64,000 bases of DNA from Flagellimonas oceanensis (GCF_003992595.1 NZ_RZNA01000005.1:62001-126000); one strand, 5' to 3'. Counted from the stretch's first letter, positions 54,037-64,000 are shown. Numbers and translations: made by a program. Notes: generated from the letters alone by a model not told the origin.

Positions 54037-55269
54037 ATGGAAAACCTAGCGCTCATCGAATCCTTTTCGGAGTTTAAGGACGATAAGTTTATTGATAGGG
54101 TTACCCTTATGGCGATTTTGGAAGAAGTATTCCGAAGTGCGCTAAAGAAAAAATTTGGTTCTGACGACAATTTTGATATCATTATCAACCCCGATAAAGG
54201 GGATTTGGAAATATGGAGAAACCGTATTGTTGTGGAAGATGGTGAGGTAGAGGAACCAAACGAAGAGATTTCTTTGTCCGAAGCTAGGAAAATCGAGCCC
54301 GATTTTGAAGTTGGGGAAGATGTTTCGGAAGAGGTAAAGTTGATCGATTTGGGTAGAAGGGCCATTTTGGCACTGCGCCAAAACCTGATTTCAAAAATCC
54401 ATGAGCACGATAATACGACCATCTACAAGCAATTTAAGGACTTGGAAGGTGAAATATATACGGCGGAAGTGCATCACATTAGGCACCGTGCCGTAATTTT
54501 GCTGGATGATGAAGGAAATGAAATCATCCTTCCAAAGGACAAGCAGATTCCATCTGACTTTTTCAGGAAAGGGGATAACGTTCGTGGGATTATTGAAAGT
54601 GTGGAGCTTAAAGGAAACAAGCCTGCCATCATCATGTCAAGAACATCGCCAAAATTCTTGGAGCAATTGTTCTTCCAGGAAATCCCAGAAGTGTTCGATG
54701 GTTTGATCACTATCAAAAAAGCAGTTCGTATTCCTGGGGAAAAGGCGAAAGTGGCTGTGGATTCCTATGATGATAGAATCGATCCCGTAGGTGCCTGTGT
54801 GGGTATGAAGGGTTCAAGAATTCATGGCATCGTTCGCGAGTTGGGCAACGAAAATATCGATGTGATCAACTGGACGAACAATCCACAATTAATGGTGACC
54901 CGTGCGTTGAGTCCTGCAAGGGTAACATCCGTTAAATTGAACGATGAGAAAAAAACAGCTCAAGTATACCTAAAGCCAGAGGAGGTTTCCAAGGCCATCG
55001 GTAGAGGTGGGCATAATATTCGATTGGCCGGTCAATTGACTGGTTACGAAATAGATGTGTTCCGTGAAGGCGTTGAAGAAGATGTGGAATTGACCGAGTT
55101 TTCCGATGAAATCGAAAGCTGGGTAATCGAAGAATTCAAGAAGATTGGATTGGATACCGCACGCAGCGTTTTGGAACAAGATGTGAAGGATTTGGTAAAA
55201 CGAACCGATCTGGAAGAAGAAACAATCCAAGAGGTCGTTCGCATCCTCAAGGAAGAATTTGAAGATTAG
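54037..55269 (+). CDS. nusA: Transcription termination/antitermination factor NusA
   Basis: NusA binds RNA polymerase and RNA and controls pausing and termination. The 410-residue protein has the N-terminal polymerase-binding domain (about 1-130), the S1 domain (about 135-200, with VELKGNKPAIIMSRTSP), and two KH domains (KVAVDSYDDRIDPVGACVGM near 240, then AIGRGGHNIRLAG near 320). It has no C-terminal acidic repeat region, which is normal outside the gamma-proteobacteria. The gap to infB is 42 nt. Confidence 0.96.
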   Translation: MENLALIESFSEFKDDKFIDRVTLMAILEEVFRSALKKKFGSDDNFDIIINPDKGDLEIWRNRIVVEDGEVEEPNEEISLSEARKIEPDFEVGEDVSEEVKLIDLGRRAILALRQNLISKIHEHDNTTIYKQFKDLEGEIYTAEVHHIRHRAVILLDDEGNEIILPKDKQIPSDFFRKGDNVRGIIESVELKGNKPAIIMSRTSPKFLEQLFFQEIPEVFDGLITIKKAVRIPGEKAKVAVDSYDDRIDPVGACVGMKGSRIHGIVRELGNENIDVINWTNNPQLMVTRALSPARVTSVKLNDEKKTAQVYLKPEEVSKAIGRGGHNIRLAGQLTGYEIDVFREGVEEDVELTEFSDEIESWVIEEFKKIGLDTARSVLEQDVKDLVKRTDLEEETIQEVVRILKEEFED

Positions 55270-55311
55270 GCTTATATTAGCAGCGAAAATTTAGGGCAAG
55301 TAAAATTATTT

Positions 55312-58026
55312 ATGGCAGAAAATCCAACAATACGACTTAACAAAGTTCTCAGAGAATTGAACATTTCACTGGATAGGGCAGTCGATTACCTGGCCTCAGA
55401 GGGGCATGAGGTAGAGGCGCGTCCTACCACTAAAATATCCAATGAAGTGTATCAAGTTCTGTTGGATGAGTTCCAAACGGATAAGAGCAAAAAGGTCGCT
55501 TCCAAGGAAGTTGGTGAGGAAAAGCGCAAGGAAAAGGAGGCTATCCGAATCCGAATGGAGAAAGAGCAAGAAGAGCGTAGGCTGGCCAAAGAGAAGAAAG
55601 AGTCTGAACAACAGGTGGTAAAAGCCAAGGCAGAGCTTTCCGGTCCAAAAACCGTGGGTAAAATCAATTTGGACAAAAAATCCGAAGAACCCAAGGAAGA
55701 AGAGCCGAAGAAAGAAGAAGCTCCGAAGGCCGAACCGAAAAAAGCCCAAGAAGAGGAGAAGCCAAAGGCTCCTGAAAAGGAAAAGACGGAAAAGAAAGAG
55801 GAGGTAGTAGAGGCCAAGGAGGAAACCACTGAGAGCAAGGAAGGCTCGGAAGATGCCGAGTCAGGTACCATAAAAACCAAGTACCAAAAACTTTCCGGTC
55901 CTAAAATTACAGGGGATAAAATCGACCTTTCCCAATTCAAGAAGCCGAAGAAGAAAAAAGAGGACAACAAAAGTTCCAACAAAGGAGGTTCGTCCGATGG
56001 AGGAGAGCGCAAGAAGCGTCGTAGAAGAATTGTTAAAAACGGCCCACAATCAGGTGGTGGTCGAAATAATAGGGGAGGTTCCAGAGGAAAAGGACAGCGT
56101 TCATCCGCGCCTAAAGTGGAGCCTACCGAGGAAGAAGTACAAAAACAGGTAAGGGAGACCCTTGAAAAACTTCAAGGTAAATCCAGTAAAGGCCGTGGGG
56201 CCAAATATCGTAGGGAGAAAAGGGATCAGCACCGTCAGCAAACGGAGAAAGATCTTGAACAACAAGAGTTGGACAGTAAAATCCTGAAAGTGACCGAGTT
56301 CGTTACAGTAAACGAGCTTGCCACCATGATGAATGTTTCCACTACGCAGATTATTTCTGCTTGTATGTCCCTAGGTATCATGGTGACCATGAACCAGCGT
56401 CTTGACGCCGAGACCCTTTCCATTGTTGCCGATGAATTTGGTTACGAAGTGGAATTTGTTACCGCAGAAATCGAGGAGACCATAGAAGAGGTCGAGGATA
56501 CCCCGGAAGATTTGGAGCCACGCGCACCAATCGTTACGGTAATGGGTCACGTAGACCACGGTAAAACATCCTTGTTGGACTATGTTCGCCAAGAGAACGT
56601 AATTGCCGGTGAGAGTGGTGGGATTACCCAGCACATTGGAGCCTACGGGGTTTCACTTGAAGACGGACAAAAAATCACATTCTTGGATACACCGGGTCAC
56701 GAAGCGTTTACCGCGATGAGAGCCCGTGGTGCCCAAGTAACGGATATAGCGATTATTGTAATTGCGGCGGACGATGATATCATGCCCCAAACAAAAGAGG
56801 CCATCAGTCACGCGCAAGCAGCAGGGGTGCCTATTGTCTTCGCCATCAACAAAGTTGATAAGCCGACAGCCAACCCTGATAAGATCAAAGAAGGTCTGGC
56901 CAGTATGAATTTATTGGTTGAGGATTGGGGTGGTAAAGTGCAGTCCCATGATATTTCCGCCAAAACCGGACAAGGCGTTCAGGAATTGTTGGAGAAGGTG
57001 TTGTTGGAAGCTGAACTATTGGAGCTTAAAGCGAATCCGGATAGATTGGCAACAGGAACCGTTGTCGAGGCATTCTTGGATAAAGGTAGAGGGTATGTGG
57101 CCACTATTTTGGTGCAGGCCGGTACTTTGAAGATAGGAGATTATGTGCTTGCGGGAACTTGCAGTGGTAAAGTAAAAGCCATGCAAGATGAGCGAGGTAA
57201 CAATATTGAAAGTGCTGGGCCATCCACGCCAATCTCTATTTTGGGATTGGATGGAGCGCCACAGGCAGGTGATAGGTTCCATGTGCTGGAAGACGAGCGT
57301 GAAGCAAAACAGATAGCCGCAAAACGTTCGCAATTGCAACGTGAGCAATCCGTGAGAACGCAACGTCATATTACACTGGACGAAATTGGACGAAGAATTG
57401 CATTGGGCGACTTCCAAGAGCTGAATATCATCCTTAAAGGTGATGTGGACGGTTCCGTGGAAGCCTTGACCGACTCGTTCCAAAAACTATCCACTGATGA
57501 GATTCAGGTCAATATCATACATAAAGGTGTTGGTGCGATTACCGAGTCCGATGTCTTGTTGGCAAGTGCATCCGATGCCATTATCATCGGGTTTAATGTA
57601 CGTCCTATGGGCAACGCCAGGTCAATCGCTGATAAGGAGGAAATCGATATCAGGACGTACTCCATTATCTATGATGCCATCAACGATCTAAAAGATGCGA
57701 TGGAAGGTATGTTGTCCCCAGAGATGAAGGAGGAAGTTACCGGAAACGCAGAGATCAGGGAGACCTTCAAGATTTCCAAAGTCGGAACAATTGCAGGTTG
57801 TATGGTGACCAGCGGAAAAATCTTCAGAAATTCACGTATTCGTTTGATTAGGGACGGTGTCGTGATCTATACTGGGGAGTTGGCTTCCTTGAAGCGATTT
57901 AAGGATGATGTGAAGGAAGTATCCAAAGGATATGATTGTGGATTGCAGATCAAGAACTACAATGATATCAAGGAAGGGGATATTGTGGAAGCCTTCCAAG
58001 AAGTTGCAGTGAAGAAAAAACTGTAA
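55312..58026 (+). CDS. infB: Translation initiation factor IF-2
   Basis: IF-2 brings initiator tRNA to the ribosome. The 904-residue protein has an N-terminal IF2_N domain (about 1-55), a long Lys/Glu/Pro-rich linker (about 56-300), a second small N domain (about 320-375), then the GTPase and C-terminal domains. GTP motifs are intact: GHVDHGKT (about 411), DTPGHEAF (about 459) and NKVD (about 514). The linker contains repeated blocks such as [15 protein letters not shown] and [16 protein letters not shown] terminator follows. Confidence 0.97.
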   Translation: MAENPTIRLNKVLRELNISLDRAVDYLASEGHEVEARPTTKISNEVYQVLLDEFQTDKSKKVASKEVGEEKRKEKEAIRIRMEKEQEERRLAKEKKESEQQVVKAKAELSGPKTVGKINLDKKSEEPKEEEPKKEEAPKAEPKKAQEEEKPKAPEKEKTEKKEEVVEAKEETTESKEGSEDAESGTIKTKYQKLSGPKITGDKIDLSQFKKPKKKKEDNKSSNKGGSSDGGERKKRRRRIVKNGPQSGGGRNNRGGSRGKGQRSSAPKVEPTEEEVQKQVRETLEKLQGKSSKGRGAKYRREKRDQHRQQTEKDLEQQELDSKILKVTEFVTVNELATMMNVSTTQIISACMSLGIMVTMNQRLDAETLSIVADEFGYEVEFVTAEIEETIEEVEDTPEDLEPRAPIVTVMGHVDHGKTSLLDYVRQENVIAGESGGITQHIGAYGVSLEDGQKITFLDTPGHEAFTAMRARGAQVTDIAIIVIAADDDIMPQTKEAISHAQAAGVPIVFAINKVDKPTANPDKIKEGLASMNLLVEDWGGKVQSHDISAKTGQGVQELLEKVLLEAELLELKANPDRLATGTVVEAFLDKGRGYVATILVQAGTLKIGDYVLAGTCSGKVKAMQDERGNNIESAGPSTPISILGLDGAPQAGDRFHVLEDEREAKQIAAKRSQLQREQSVRTQRHITLDEIGRRIALGDFQELNIILKGDVDGSVEALTDSFQKLSTDEIQVNIIHKGVGAITESDVLLASASDAIIIGFNVRPMGNARSIADKEEIDIRTYSIIYDAINDLKDAMEGMLSPEMKEEVTGNAEIRETFKISKVGTIAGCMVTSGKIFRNSRIRLIRDGVVIYTGELASLKRFKDDVKEVSKGYDCGLQIKNYNDIKEGDIVEAFQEVAVKKKL

Positions 58027-58045
58027 AATGATATTAATCAGGAAT

Positions 58046-58078
58046 AAAAAATCCCGCGCAAAAGGCGGGATTTTTTTA
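58046..58078. terminator. Bidirectional terminator between infB and the SPOR-domain gene
   Basis: ATCCCGC (58051-58057) and GCGGGAT (58065-58071) form the stem. A-run before and T-run after make it usable by both convergent transcripts. Confidence 0.9.
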
Positions 58079-58453
58079 TGATTTATTTTCTTTTTCCTCC
58101 GGTTTCAGGAGCATGGCGTCGGGATATTTTTTTCGGACTTCCAAGTACTTTCTTTCGGCCTCCAATTTGGTTTTGAACCTTCCAAGCCTAACACGGTAGG
58201 TGGGCGATTCAAACTCTATTTTGGAATACCAATCGGGGAAATCAATCTCTACTTGGCTCAATAGATCTTGGGCTCTGGCGTAGTTGCCAAAACCGACCTG
58301 AATTTGATAAAACCCAGTGTTTGCGTTCACTTTGGCGTACAATTTAACCAACTCGTTGATTTTTGGATCTTGTTGAATCGTTACCTGTCCGTCCTGTGCA
58401 AAAACTTGAGTTGTCAAAGCAATTAAAATGGTGCTAAATACAGCCGTTTTCAT
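58076..58453 (-). CDS. Exported SPOR-domain protein
   Basis: The 125-residue protein has a signal peptide (MKTAVFSTILIALTTQVFA) and a single SPOR-type domain (about 45-115, GFYQIQVGFGNYARAQDLL, YRVRLGRFKTKLEAERKYLE). SPOR domains bind denuded peptidoglycan strands, so the protein is likely periplasmic and near division or remodelling sites. It has no other domain. A lysine/glutamate-rich tail closes the protein. Confidence 0.85.
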   Translation of the reverse strand: MKTAVFSTILIALTTQVFAQDGQVTIQQDPKINELVKLYAKVNANTGFYQIQVGFGNYARAQDLLSQVEIDFPDWYSKIEFESPTYRVRLGRFKTKLEAERKYLEVRKKYPDAMLLKPEEKENKS

Positions 58454-58570
58454 GATATTTACGTGTTGTATGATTTATGCTTACTGCAAATGTAGATTAT
58501 TAAAGGTTAAGCAAGTCGAGCGCAAGTTATTTAGAATCTTTATAAATTATGTGTTATGAATACCTTAAGA

Positions 58571-58601
58571 TTTCAAAAAATGACTGTATGTCTTACTTTT
58601 G
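58571..58601 (+). promoter_or_regulatory. Candidate promoter of the act operon
   Basis: TACTTTTG (58594-58601) is a full TAnnTTTG match. TTTC (58571-58574) is 19 nt upstream, one base off the -33 TTTG. The leader to actA would be about 82 nt. Confidence 0.55.
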
Positions 58602-58688
58602 TTGCCATTCTTGGTAGGGTAAAAAGCTATTGCTCTAATACTCAATAGAAAGAATCATGCCAAAGATTTCGATAGAAATTTCACGAAT

Positions 58689-60059
58689 ATGAAAAAGGTT
58701 TTATACCGCCATCTATTTTCTAAAGTTTTAGGTTTAACTCTCCTATTATTCTCATCATCTTTTTATGCACAGGAAGAAACCGAAGCTGCCGCTGATGTAG
58801 CTACGGAAGAAACTGCTGATGCAACAGGGGGAGACCCAGTAAAAGGAAAGCAACTCTTTAATCAGAACTGTGCCGCATGTCACTCCTTGGACAGGAAGAT
58901 GACTGGTCCGGCCTTGGCCAATGTGGAGACAAGATTGGCTGAAGACGAGGGGTTGGATAAGGAGTGGATTTATGCATGGGTGAAAAACAGTCCTGGGGTA
59001 ATTGCTTCCGGGGATGCCTATGCAAACAAAATTTACGCCGAGTACAATCAGGCTGCGATGACGCCTTTCCCGACATTGTCCAATGAGGATATCGATGATA
59101 TTTTGGCATATACGGCCGCTCCTCCAAAAGCGCCTGCCCAAACAGCTGCTGCAACGCCTGCTGGTGGCGAAGGTTCGGGAGGTTCCACTTCGGGTATCTC
59201 AAATGAGATGATCCTTGGGGCCTTGGCCTTGGTGTTCGGTCTTTTGGTTATCATGTTGATCTTGGTGAACAAGACCTTGCGCAGAATAGCCGAAGCCAAT
59301 GGGGTGGTGCTCGAAAAAGAAAAAGAAAAGCGTTTGCCCATTTGGAAGGCTTTTGTCCAGAACCAGTTCTTGGTCTTGGTAACAGTGGTCTTCTTGTTGT
59401 TGGGTAGTGCTTATTTCGCTTATGGATATTTGATGCAGGTCGGTGTTGATCAGGGGTATGCTCCGGTCCAGCCCATTCACTTCTCGCACAAGATCCATGC
59501 TGGTGATAACAACGTGGACTGTAAGTACTGTCACTCTTCTGCAAGGGTGTCCAAGACTTCAGGGATTCCTTCCTTGAACGTGTGTATGAACTGTCACAAG
59601 TCAATCTACGAATACACAGGTAATCCAGAAGGACCATCTGCAGAGGATTTGGCCGCAGGGCATACCAATGAGTTCTATACTGGAGAGATCAAAAAACTAT
59701 ACAAGGCAGTGGGATGGGATGAAGAAAACCAGAGCTACACGGGCGAGACACAGCCGGTGGAGTGGGTGAGAATCCATCAATTGCCTGACTTTGCTTATTT
59801 CAATCACTCCCAGCACGTTTCAGTTGCCGGTGTTGAGTGTCAAACTTGTCACGGTCCGATTGAGGAAATGGAAGTTGTGGAGCAATTCGCTCCTTTGACC
59901 ATGGGATGGTGTATCAACTGTCACAGGGAGACCAATGTCAAGGTACAGGGCAATGCCTATTATGAGGCAATCCACGAGGAGTTGTCCAAAAAGTATGGTG
60001 TTGAGGAGTTGACCGCTGCTATGATGGGTGGTCTGGAATGTGGAAAGTGTCACTATTAA
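58689..60059 (+). CDS. actA: Alternative complex III subunit A fused to a mono-haem cytochrome c
   Basis: This is the multi-haem cytochrome subunit of alternative complex III, which oxidises menaquinol and passes electrons to the cytochrome oxidase. The 456-residue protein has a signal peptide (VLGLTLLLFSSSFYAQ), then a mono-haem domain with CAACH (residues 61-65) and a methionine-type MTPFPTLSNEDI end. A low-complexity linker and two membrane helices (about 178-200 and 228-250) follow. The C-terminal cytochrome c3-like domain carries five more CxxCH sites (CKYCH, CMNCH, CQTCH, CINCH, CGKCH). Haem count is therefore six. The usual ActA has only the five-haem part. actB follows after 32 nt. 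Confidence 0.9.
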   Translation: MKKVLYRHLFSKVLGLTLLLFSSSFYAQEETEAAADVATEETADATGGDPVKGKQLFNQNCAACHSLDRKMTGPALANVETRLAEDEGLDKEWIYAWVKNSPGVIASGDAYANKIYAEYNQAAMTPFPTLSNEDIDDILAYTAAPPKAPAQTAAATPAGGEGSGGSTSGISNEMILGALALVFGLLVIMLILVNKTLRRIAEANGVVLEKEKEKRLPIWKAFVQNQFLVLVTVVFLLLGSAYFAYGYLMQVGVDQGYAPVQPIHFSHKIHAGDNNVDCKYCHSSARVSKTSGIPSLNVCMNCHKSIYEYTGNPEGPSAEDLAAGHTNEFYTGEIKKLYKAVGWDEENQSYTGETQPVEWVRIHQLPDFAYFNHSQHVSVAGVECQTCHGPIEEMEVVEQFAPLTMGWCINCHRETNVKVQGNAYYEAIHEELSKKYGVEELTAAMMGGLECGKCHY

Positions 60060-60091
60060 GAATTAAAAGAAGATAATCTCAGATATATCGT

Positions 60092-63000
60092 ATGGCATCA
60101 AACAAAAAATATTGGAAAAGTGAAGCGGAGTTGAATCCGAACGATTCCATTGTTGAGGCGCTAAGAAACAACGAGTTTACCGAAGAGATTCCCGTTGATG
60201 AATTTTTGGGCGACAAGGAAAATTTGTCCGCCTCAAACACATCCCGTAGGGATTTCCTGAAATATGTAGGTTTCAGTACGGCAGCAGCTACAGTTGCAGC
60301 GTGCGAAGGCCCGGTTCACAAATCCATCCCATATGTGGTTCAGCCGGACAATATCGTTCCCGGTGTTGCCAATTACTATGCAACCACGATTGCCGATGGT
60401 TTTGATTTTGCCAGTATCTTGGTAAAGACCCGGGAAGGAAGGCCTATCAAAATTGAAAATAATACCGATGCCAAAGTTAATGGCGGAGCCAATGCAAGAG
60501 TGCAGGCGTCTGTGTTGACTTTGTATGACAGCAAAAGGGTCCAAGGGCCTATGGCCAAAGGAGAGCCTGTGGAGTGGAAAGTGTTGGATGCTACCGTGAA
60601 GGCGAAGTTGAATGCGTTGAAAGGTTCCAATAAGCAAGTAGTGCTGTTGACCCAGACTTATGCCAGTCCATCGACCACAAAATTGATAGCTGAATTTAAA
60701 GCGGCTTACGGAGACAATGTGAACCACGTGGTTTACGATGCCATTTCCGAAGATGCTGCTTTGAATGCGTATGATAAAGCCTATGGTGAGCGCGCCTTGG
60801 CCGATTATGATTTTGAGAAAGCAGGTTTGATTGTTTCTTTCGGAGCAGATTTTCTTGGTGATTGGCAAGGTGGCGGATACGATACAGGTTATGCCAAGGG
60901 CCGTGTTCCCAAAAATGGGAAAATGTCCAGGCACGTACAGTTGGAGTCCAATATGTCCTTGACAGGTGCCAATGCCGACAAGCGATACCCGATGACCCCT
61001 ACGCAACAAAAGATTGCCCTTGCCAAATTGTACGGCAAGTTGAATGGCAGCAATGTTGGTGGAGGTACTTCCGATGTGGATGAAGCTGTTGATAAGGTTG
61101 CGGCCGAAATCAAAAAAGCAGGCAGCAAAGCAGTTGTTGTAAGTGGTCTGAATGATGAAAATGCGCAAACTGTCGTACTGGCCATCAACAAATTGTTGGC
61201 AAGTGAGGCTTTTGATCCAGAAAAACCAAAATATGTGCGTCAGGGCGATGCTGCCAAAGTGAGCAAATTGATTGCTGACATGAATGCAGGTCGTGTTGGG
61301 GCTTTGATTATGGATGGTGTTAACCCAGCCTATACATTGCCGAATGCTGACGAGTTCCTTTCGGGGCTTGGGCAGGTGGATGTATCCGTTGATTTCGCAT
61401 TTATTAATGATGAGACGGCTCAAGCGTCCACTTATGTGGCTGCAGCCTCACATTACTTGGAATCTTGGGGTGATGCCGAATTCAAAAAAGGAGAATACAG
61501 CTTGATGCAACCCGCCATTCGGGAGTTGTTTGATACGAAACAGTTTCAAACAGCCCTTTTGACATGGATGGGCATTGAGAAAACATATTACGAATACATC
61601 AAAGAAACTTGGAACACGAATATTCTTCAGGGCGGTTCTTGGAACAAGGCCTTGCAAGATGGTGTGTTCGCAGCGCCAGTAATGGTAATGGAGGATGTTG
61701 AAGCTGAGTCTGTTCAGGCAGATGCTGAAGTAGAACAGCCCGAGATAGTGCCGATTGCTTCTGCAATCCGTTCTTTGGTGAATGCAACTAGCCCAGGTAC
61801 TGAATTGGTGTTCTATTCCAAAGTTGGAATGGGGGATGGTCGTCAAGCGAACAACCCTTGGTTGCAGGAGTTCCCCGACCCGATTTCCAGGGTGTCTTGG
61901 GATAACTATGTAACCGTTTCCAAAGCGGATGCAGAGTCTTGGGGGCTTGAAAACAGCATTGAGGCCGATGGTGGTGTCAATGGTAGTTACGTGAAATTGA
62001 CCGTGGATGGTAAAGTGTTGGAAAATGTTCCGGTAATCATTCAGCCAGGTCAGGCGGTAGGTACTGTTGGTCTATCTTTCGGTTATGGTAAGAAAGCAGG
62101 AATGCAAGAAGAGATGGCTACTGGGGTAAATGCCTATACTTTGTATGGCAACTTCTCCGATGTGCAGTCCGTAACTGTTGAAAAAGCAGGCGGCGAGCAT
62201 GAGTTCGCTTGTATTCAATCCCATAAAACATTGATGGGTAGAGGGGATATCATCAAGGAAACCACCTTGGAAATCTTCAATACCAAAGACCACGCAGAGT
62301 GGAACCCAATGCCGCACGTTACCTTGAACCATCAGGAAATTCCTGTGACTTCTCCAGATGCGGATCTTTGGGAAGAATTTGATAGAAGCGTTGGGCATCA
62401 CTTTAACTTGTCCATCGATTTGAACGCATGTACCGGTTGTGGTGCTTGTGTTATAGCATGTCATGCAGAGAACAATGTTCCTGTTGTTGGAAAACGCGAA
62501 ATGCGTCGTTCCAGGGATATGCACTGGTTGCGAATAGACAGATATTATTCTTCCGAGGAAACTTTTGAAGCTGATAATGAGAGGAAGGAAGAAATGGAAG
62601 GCCTTTGGGGAGATAAAGGTTCCCTAGGCGGATTCAGGGAGATGGAAGACCCGTCTGCCAACCCGCAAGTGGCATTCCAGCCTGTAATGTGTCAGCATTG
62701 TAACCATGCACCTTGTGAGACTGTGTGTCCAGTTGCTGCGACATCCCACGGTAGACAAGGTCAAAACCATATGGCATACAACCGTTGTGTGGGTACAAGA
62801 TATTGTGCCAACAACTGTCCGTATAAGGTTCGTAGGTTCAACTGGTTCTTGTACAACAACAACGACGAGTTTGACTTTAACATGAACAACGATTTGGGTA
62901 AAATGGTGATCAATCCAGATGTGAATGTACGTTCAAGAGGTGTTATGGAGAAATGCTCCATGTGTATCCAAATGACCCAAAAGACCATTCTGGATGCCAA

Positions 63001-63214
63001 GAGAGATGGAAGAGTCATCAAAGATGGCGAGTTCCAGACGGCATGTTCTGCGGCTTGTAGCAGTGGAGCTATGGTGTTCGGGGATATCAATGACCATGAC
63101 AGTAAGGTGGCGGAGTTGAAGGAAGATGACAGAATGTACCATTTGTTGGAGCATGTGGGAACCAAACCAAATGTGTTCTACCATGTGAAAGTTAGAAACA
63201 CCAACGAGGCTTAA
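60092..63214 (+). CDS. actB: Alternative complex III subunit B (molybdopterin-oxidoreductase-like with iron-sulfur domain)
   Basis: The 1040-residue protein is the large periplasmic subunit of alternative complex III. A twin-arginine-like signal lies unusually far inside (SRRDFLKYVGFSTAAATVAAC, about 51-71 as written in two parts: SRRDFLKYVGF and STAAATVAAC). Residues about 70-760 resemble a molybdopterin oxidoreductase but without an obvious metal ligand. The C-terminal third holds the ferredoxin-like clusters: CTGCGACVIAC (about 788), CQHCNHAPCETVCP (about 869), CVGTRYCANNCP and CSMC with ACSAAC. These match three [4Fe-4S] and one [3Fe-4S] site in relatives. Confidence 0.9.
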   Translation: MASNKKYWKSEAELNPNDSIVEALRNNEFTEEIPVDEFLGDKENLSASNTSRRDFLKYVGFSTAAATVAACEGPVHKSIPYVVQPDNIVPGVANYYATTIADGFDFASILVKTREGRPIKIENNTDAKVNGGANARVQASVLTLYDSKRVQGPMAKGEPVEWKVLDATVKAKLNALKGSNKQVVLLTQTYASPSTTKLIAEFKAAYGDNVNHVVYDAISEDAALNAYDKAYGERALADYDFEKAGLIVSFGADFLGDWQGGGYDTGYAKGRVPKNGKMSRHVQLESNMSLTGANADKRYPMTPTQQKIALAKLYGKLNGSNVGGGTSDVDEAVDKVAAEIKKAGSKAVVVSGLNDENAQTVVLAINKLLASEAFDPEKPKYVRQGDAAKVSKLIADMNAGRVGALIMDGVNPAYTLPNADEFLSGLGQVDVSVDFAFINDETAQASTYVAAASHYLESWGDAEFKKGEYSLMQPAIRELFDTKQFQTALLTWMGIEKTYYEYIKETWNTNILQGGSWNKALQDGVFAAPVMVMEDVEAESVQADAEVEQPEIVPIASAIRSLVNATSPGTELVFYSKVGMGDGRQANNPWLQEFPDPISRVSWDNYVTVSKADAESWGLENSIEADGGVNGSYVKLTVDGKVLENVPVIIQPGQAVGTVGLSFGYGKKAGMQEEMATGVNAYTLYGNFSDVQSVTVEKAGGEHEFACIQSHKTLMGRGDIIKETTLEIFNTKDHAEWNPMPHVTLNHQEIPVTSPDADLWEEFDRSVGHHFNLSIDLNACTGCGACVIACHAENNVPVVGKREMRRSRDMHWLRIDRYYSSEETFEADNERKEEMEGLWGDKGSLGGFREMEDPSANPQVAFQPVMCQHCNHAPCETVCPVAATSHGRQGQNHMAYNRCVGTRYCANNCPYKVRRFNWFLYNNNDEFDFNMNNDLGKMVINPDVNVRSRGVMEKCSMCIQMTQKTILDAKRDGRVIKDGEFQTACSAACSSGAMVFGDINDHDSKVAELKEDDRMYHLLEHVGTKPNVFYHVKVRNTNEA

Positions 63215-63247
63215 TCAATAAAAATAGAAGTAACTAGAAGATAAATT

Positions 63248-64000
63248 ATGGCGTCGCATTACGAAGCACCTATTCGAAAGCCCTTAGTGGTCGGAGACAA
63301 AGGATACCACGATGTATCAGTGGACATTGCCCGTCCGGTTGAGGGAAAGGCCAATAAACAATGGTGGATTGTATTTTCCATCGCATTAGTGGCATTCCTC
63401 TGGGGTTTAGGATGTATCATTTATACCGTTTCCACGGGTATTGGGGTTTGGGGACTTAACCGAACCGTTAACTGGGCCTGGGATATTACCAACTTTGTAT
63501 GGTGGGTAGGTATTGGTCACGCAGGTACACTGATTTCAGCTGTACTCTTGCTTTTCCGTCAAAAATGGAGAATGGCGATCAACCGTTCTGCAGAGGCGAT
63601 GACCATTTTCTCGGTTGTTCAGGCAGGTTTGTTCCCTATTATCCACATGGGTCGTCCATGGTTGGGATACTGGGTACTTCCCATCCCTAACCAATTCGGT
63701 TCGCTTTGGGTAAACTTCAACTCGCCCTTGCTCTGGGACGTATTTGCGATTTCAACGTATCTTTCCGTATCATTGGTATTCTGGTGGACAGGTTTGTTAC
63801 CTGACTTTGCCATGATTCGTGATAGAGCGGTAAAACCGTTCCAAAAGAAAATATACAGCCTGTTGAGCTTTGGTTGGACAGGTCGTGCAAAGGATTGGCA
63901 ACGTTTTGAGGAAGTTTCCTTGGTATTGGCTGGTTTGGCCACGCCTTTGGTACTTTCCGTACACACGATTGTATCTTTTGACTTTGCCACTTCGGTAATT
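63248..64000 (+). CDS. actC: Alternative complex III subunit C, NrfD-like quinol-binding membrane protein (partial)
   Basis: The reading frame starts with ATG at 63248 and runs past the window end, about 251 codons in view. It begins MASHYEAPIRKPLVVGDKGY and has membrane helices near residues 40-62, 82-102, 118-135 and 153-180. NrfD-type features include the WWVGIGHAGTLISA helix (histidine for the proton path), then IIHMGRPWLGYWVLP. The family forms a quinol-oxidising membrane subunit of the act complex. It is 33 nt after actB. Confidence 0.92.
   Translation, partial: MASHYEAPIRKPLVVGDKGYHDVSVDIARPVEGKANKQWWIVFSIALVAFLWGLGCIIYTVSTGIGVWGLNRTVNWAWDITNFVWWVGIGHAGTLISAVLLLFRQKWRMAINRSAEAMTIFSVVQAGLFPIIHMGRPWLGYWVLPIPNQFGSLWVNFNSPLLWDVFAISTYLSVSLVFWWTGLLPDFAMIRDRAVKPFQKKIYSLLSFGWTGRAKDWQRFEEVSLVLAGLATPLVLSVHTIVSFDFATSVI

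Noticed and set aside
60233..61423. Open frame of 396 codons on the minus strand
   Set aside because: It lies wholly antisense to actB, whose product is clear. The translation has no recognisable domain and has the histidine/isoleucine-rich look of a reversed frame.
1..64000. CRISPR arrays, prophage, transposases or attachment sites
   Set aside because: No regularly spaced repeats, no phage or transposase protein and no tRNA-linked integrase were seen.

Overview
The window is a gene-dense stretch of a chromosome from a marine-type member of the Flavobacteriaceae (Bacteroidota), most like the Muricauda/Flagellimonas group. The evidence is a moderate GC content, almost no Shine-Dalgarno sequences, promoters of the Bacteroidota form (TTTG, about 19 nt, TAnnTTTG), an alternative complex III (act) operon, a GT117/DUF2723 membrane protein, a DUF5916 outer-membrane protein and a long secreted protein with thrombospondin-3, PA14 and C-type lectin modules. 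The genus is an inference from protein character; no search was run. I see no insertion sequence, prophage, CRISPR array, integrase or island of odd composition.

Layout. 1-10 kb: the 5' part of a membrane acyltransferase gene, the 2-oxoglutarate dehydrogenase pair sucA-odhB, a retropepsin-like protease, tatD-ansA, tRNA-Ser(GGA), and an ExbB / small membrane protein / ExbD / ExbD operon followed by an outer-membrane barrel protein. 10-21 kb (mostly minus strand): rpoN with an overlapping membrane protein, asnS, an MMPL/RND exporter, and a translation block made of rplM-rpsI, rpsB-tsf and pyrH-frr. 21-24.3 kb: a DUF5916 protein and a lipocalin-like lipoprotein. 24.3-31.5 kb: a tyrosine/homogentisate degradation operon (hpd, hmgA, fahA, a flavin reductase-like gene, a HisC-type aminotransferase) with a divergent MarR regulator, then a TauE/SafE permease. 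31.6-40.6 kb: a DUF4382-like protein, a NIPSNAP lipoprotein with a small thioredoxin, polA with a downstream unknown gene, a glycosylasparaginase, cutC, a metallophosphoesterase and a thioredoxin-fold protein without cysteines. 40.6-53.2 kb: the DUF2723 protein, tRNA-Gln(UUG), a YkgJ-type cysteine-cluster protein, a carboxylesterase, a membrane-bound class III nucleotide cyclase, a propionyl-CoA synthetase-like enzyme and the large secreted protein. 53.5-58 kb: rimP-nusA-infB. 58-64 kb: a SPOR-domain protein and the start of the act operon (actA, actB, actC cut by the window end).

How the genes work together. Three systems stand out: central energy metabolism (SucA/OdhB feeding a respiratory chain that uses alternative complex III), the translation machinery (ribosomal proteins, elongation, initiation and recycling factors, two tRNAs, AsnRS), and catabolism of tyrosine to fumarate and acetoacetate under a probable MarR switch. 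Most gene ends carry clear intrinsic terminators, many of them bidirectional between convergent genes.

No dramatic new system is evident. The most unusual points are an S2 ribosomal protein with a helix-hairpin-helix tail, a cysteine-free thioredoxin, an ActA fused to a mono-haem cytochrome c, an ExbD with a CxxC insertion, a terminator-like hairpin in the rimP leader, a palindrome on the hpd promoter, a probable leaderless tatD mRNA, and several hairpin repeats in operon gaps.
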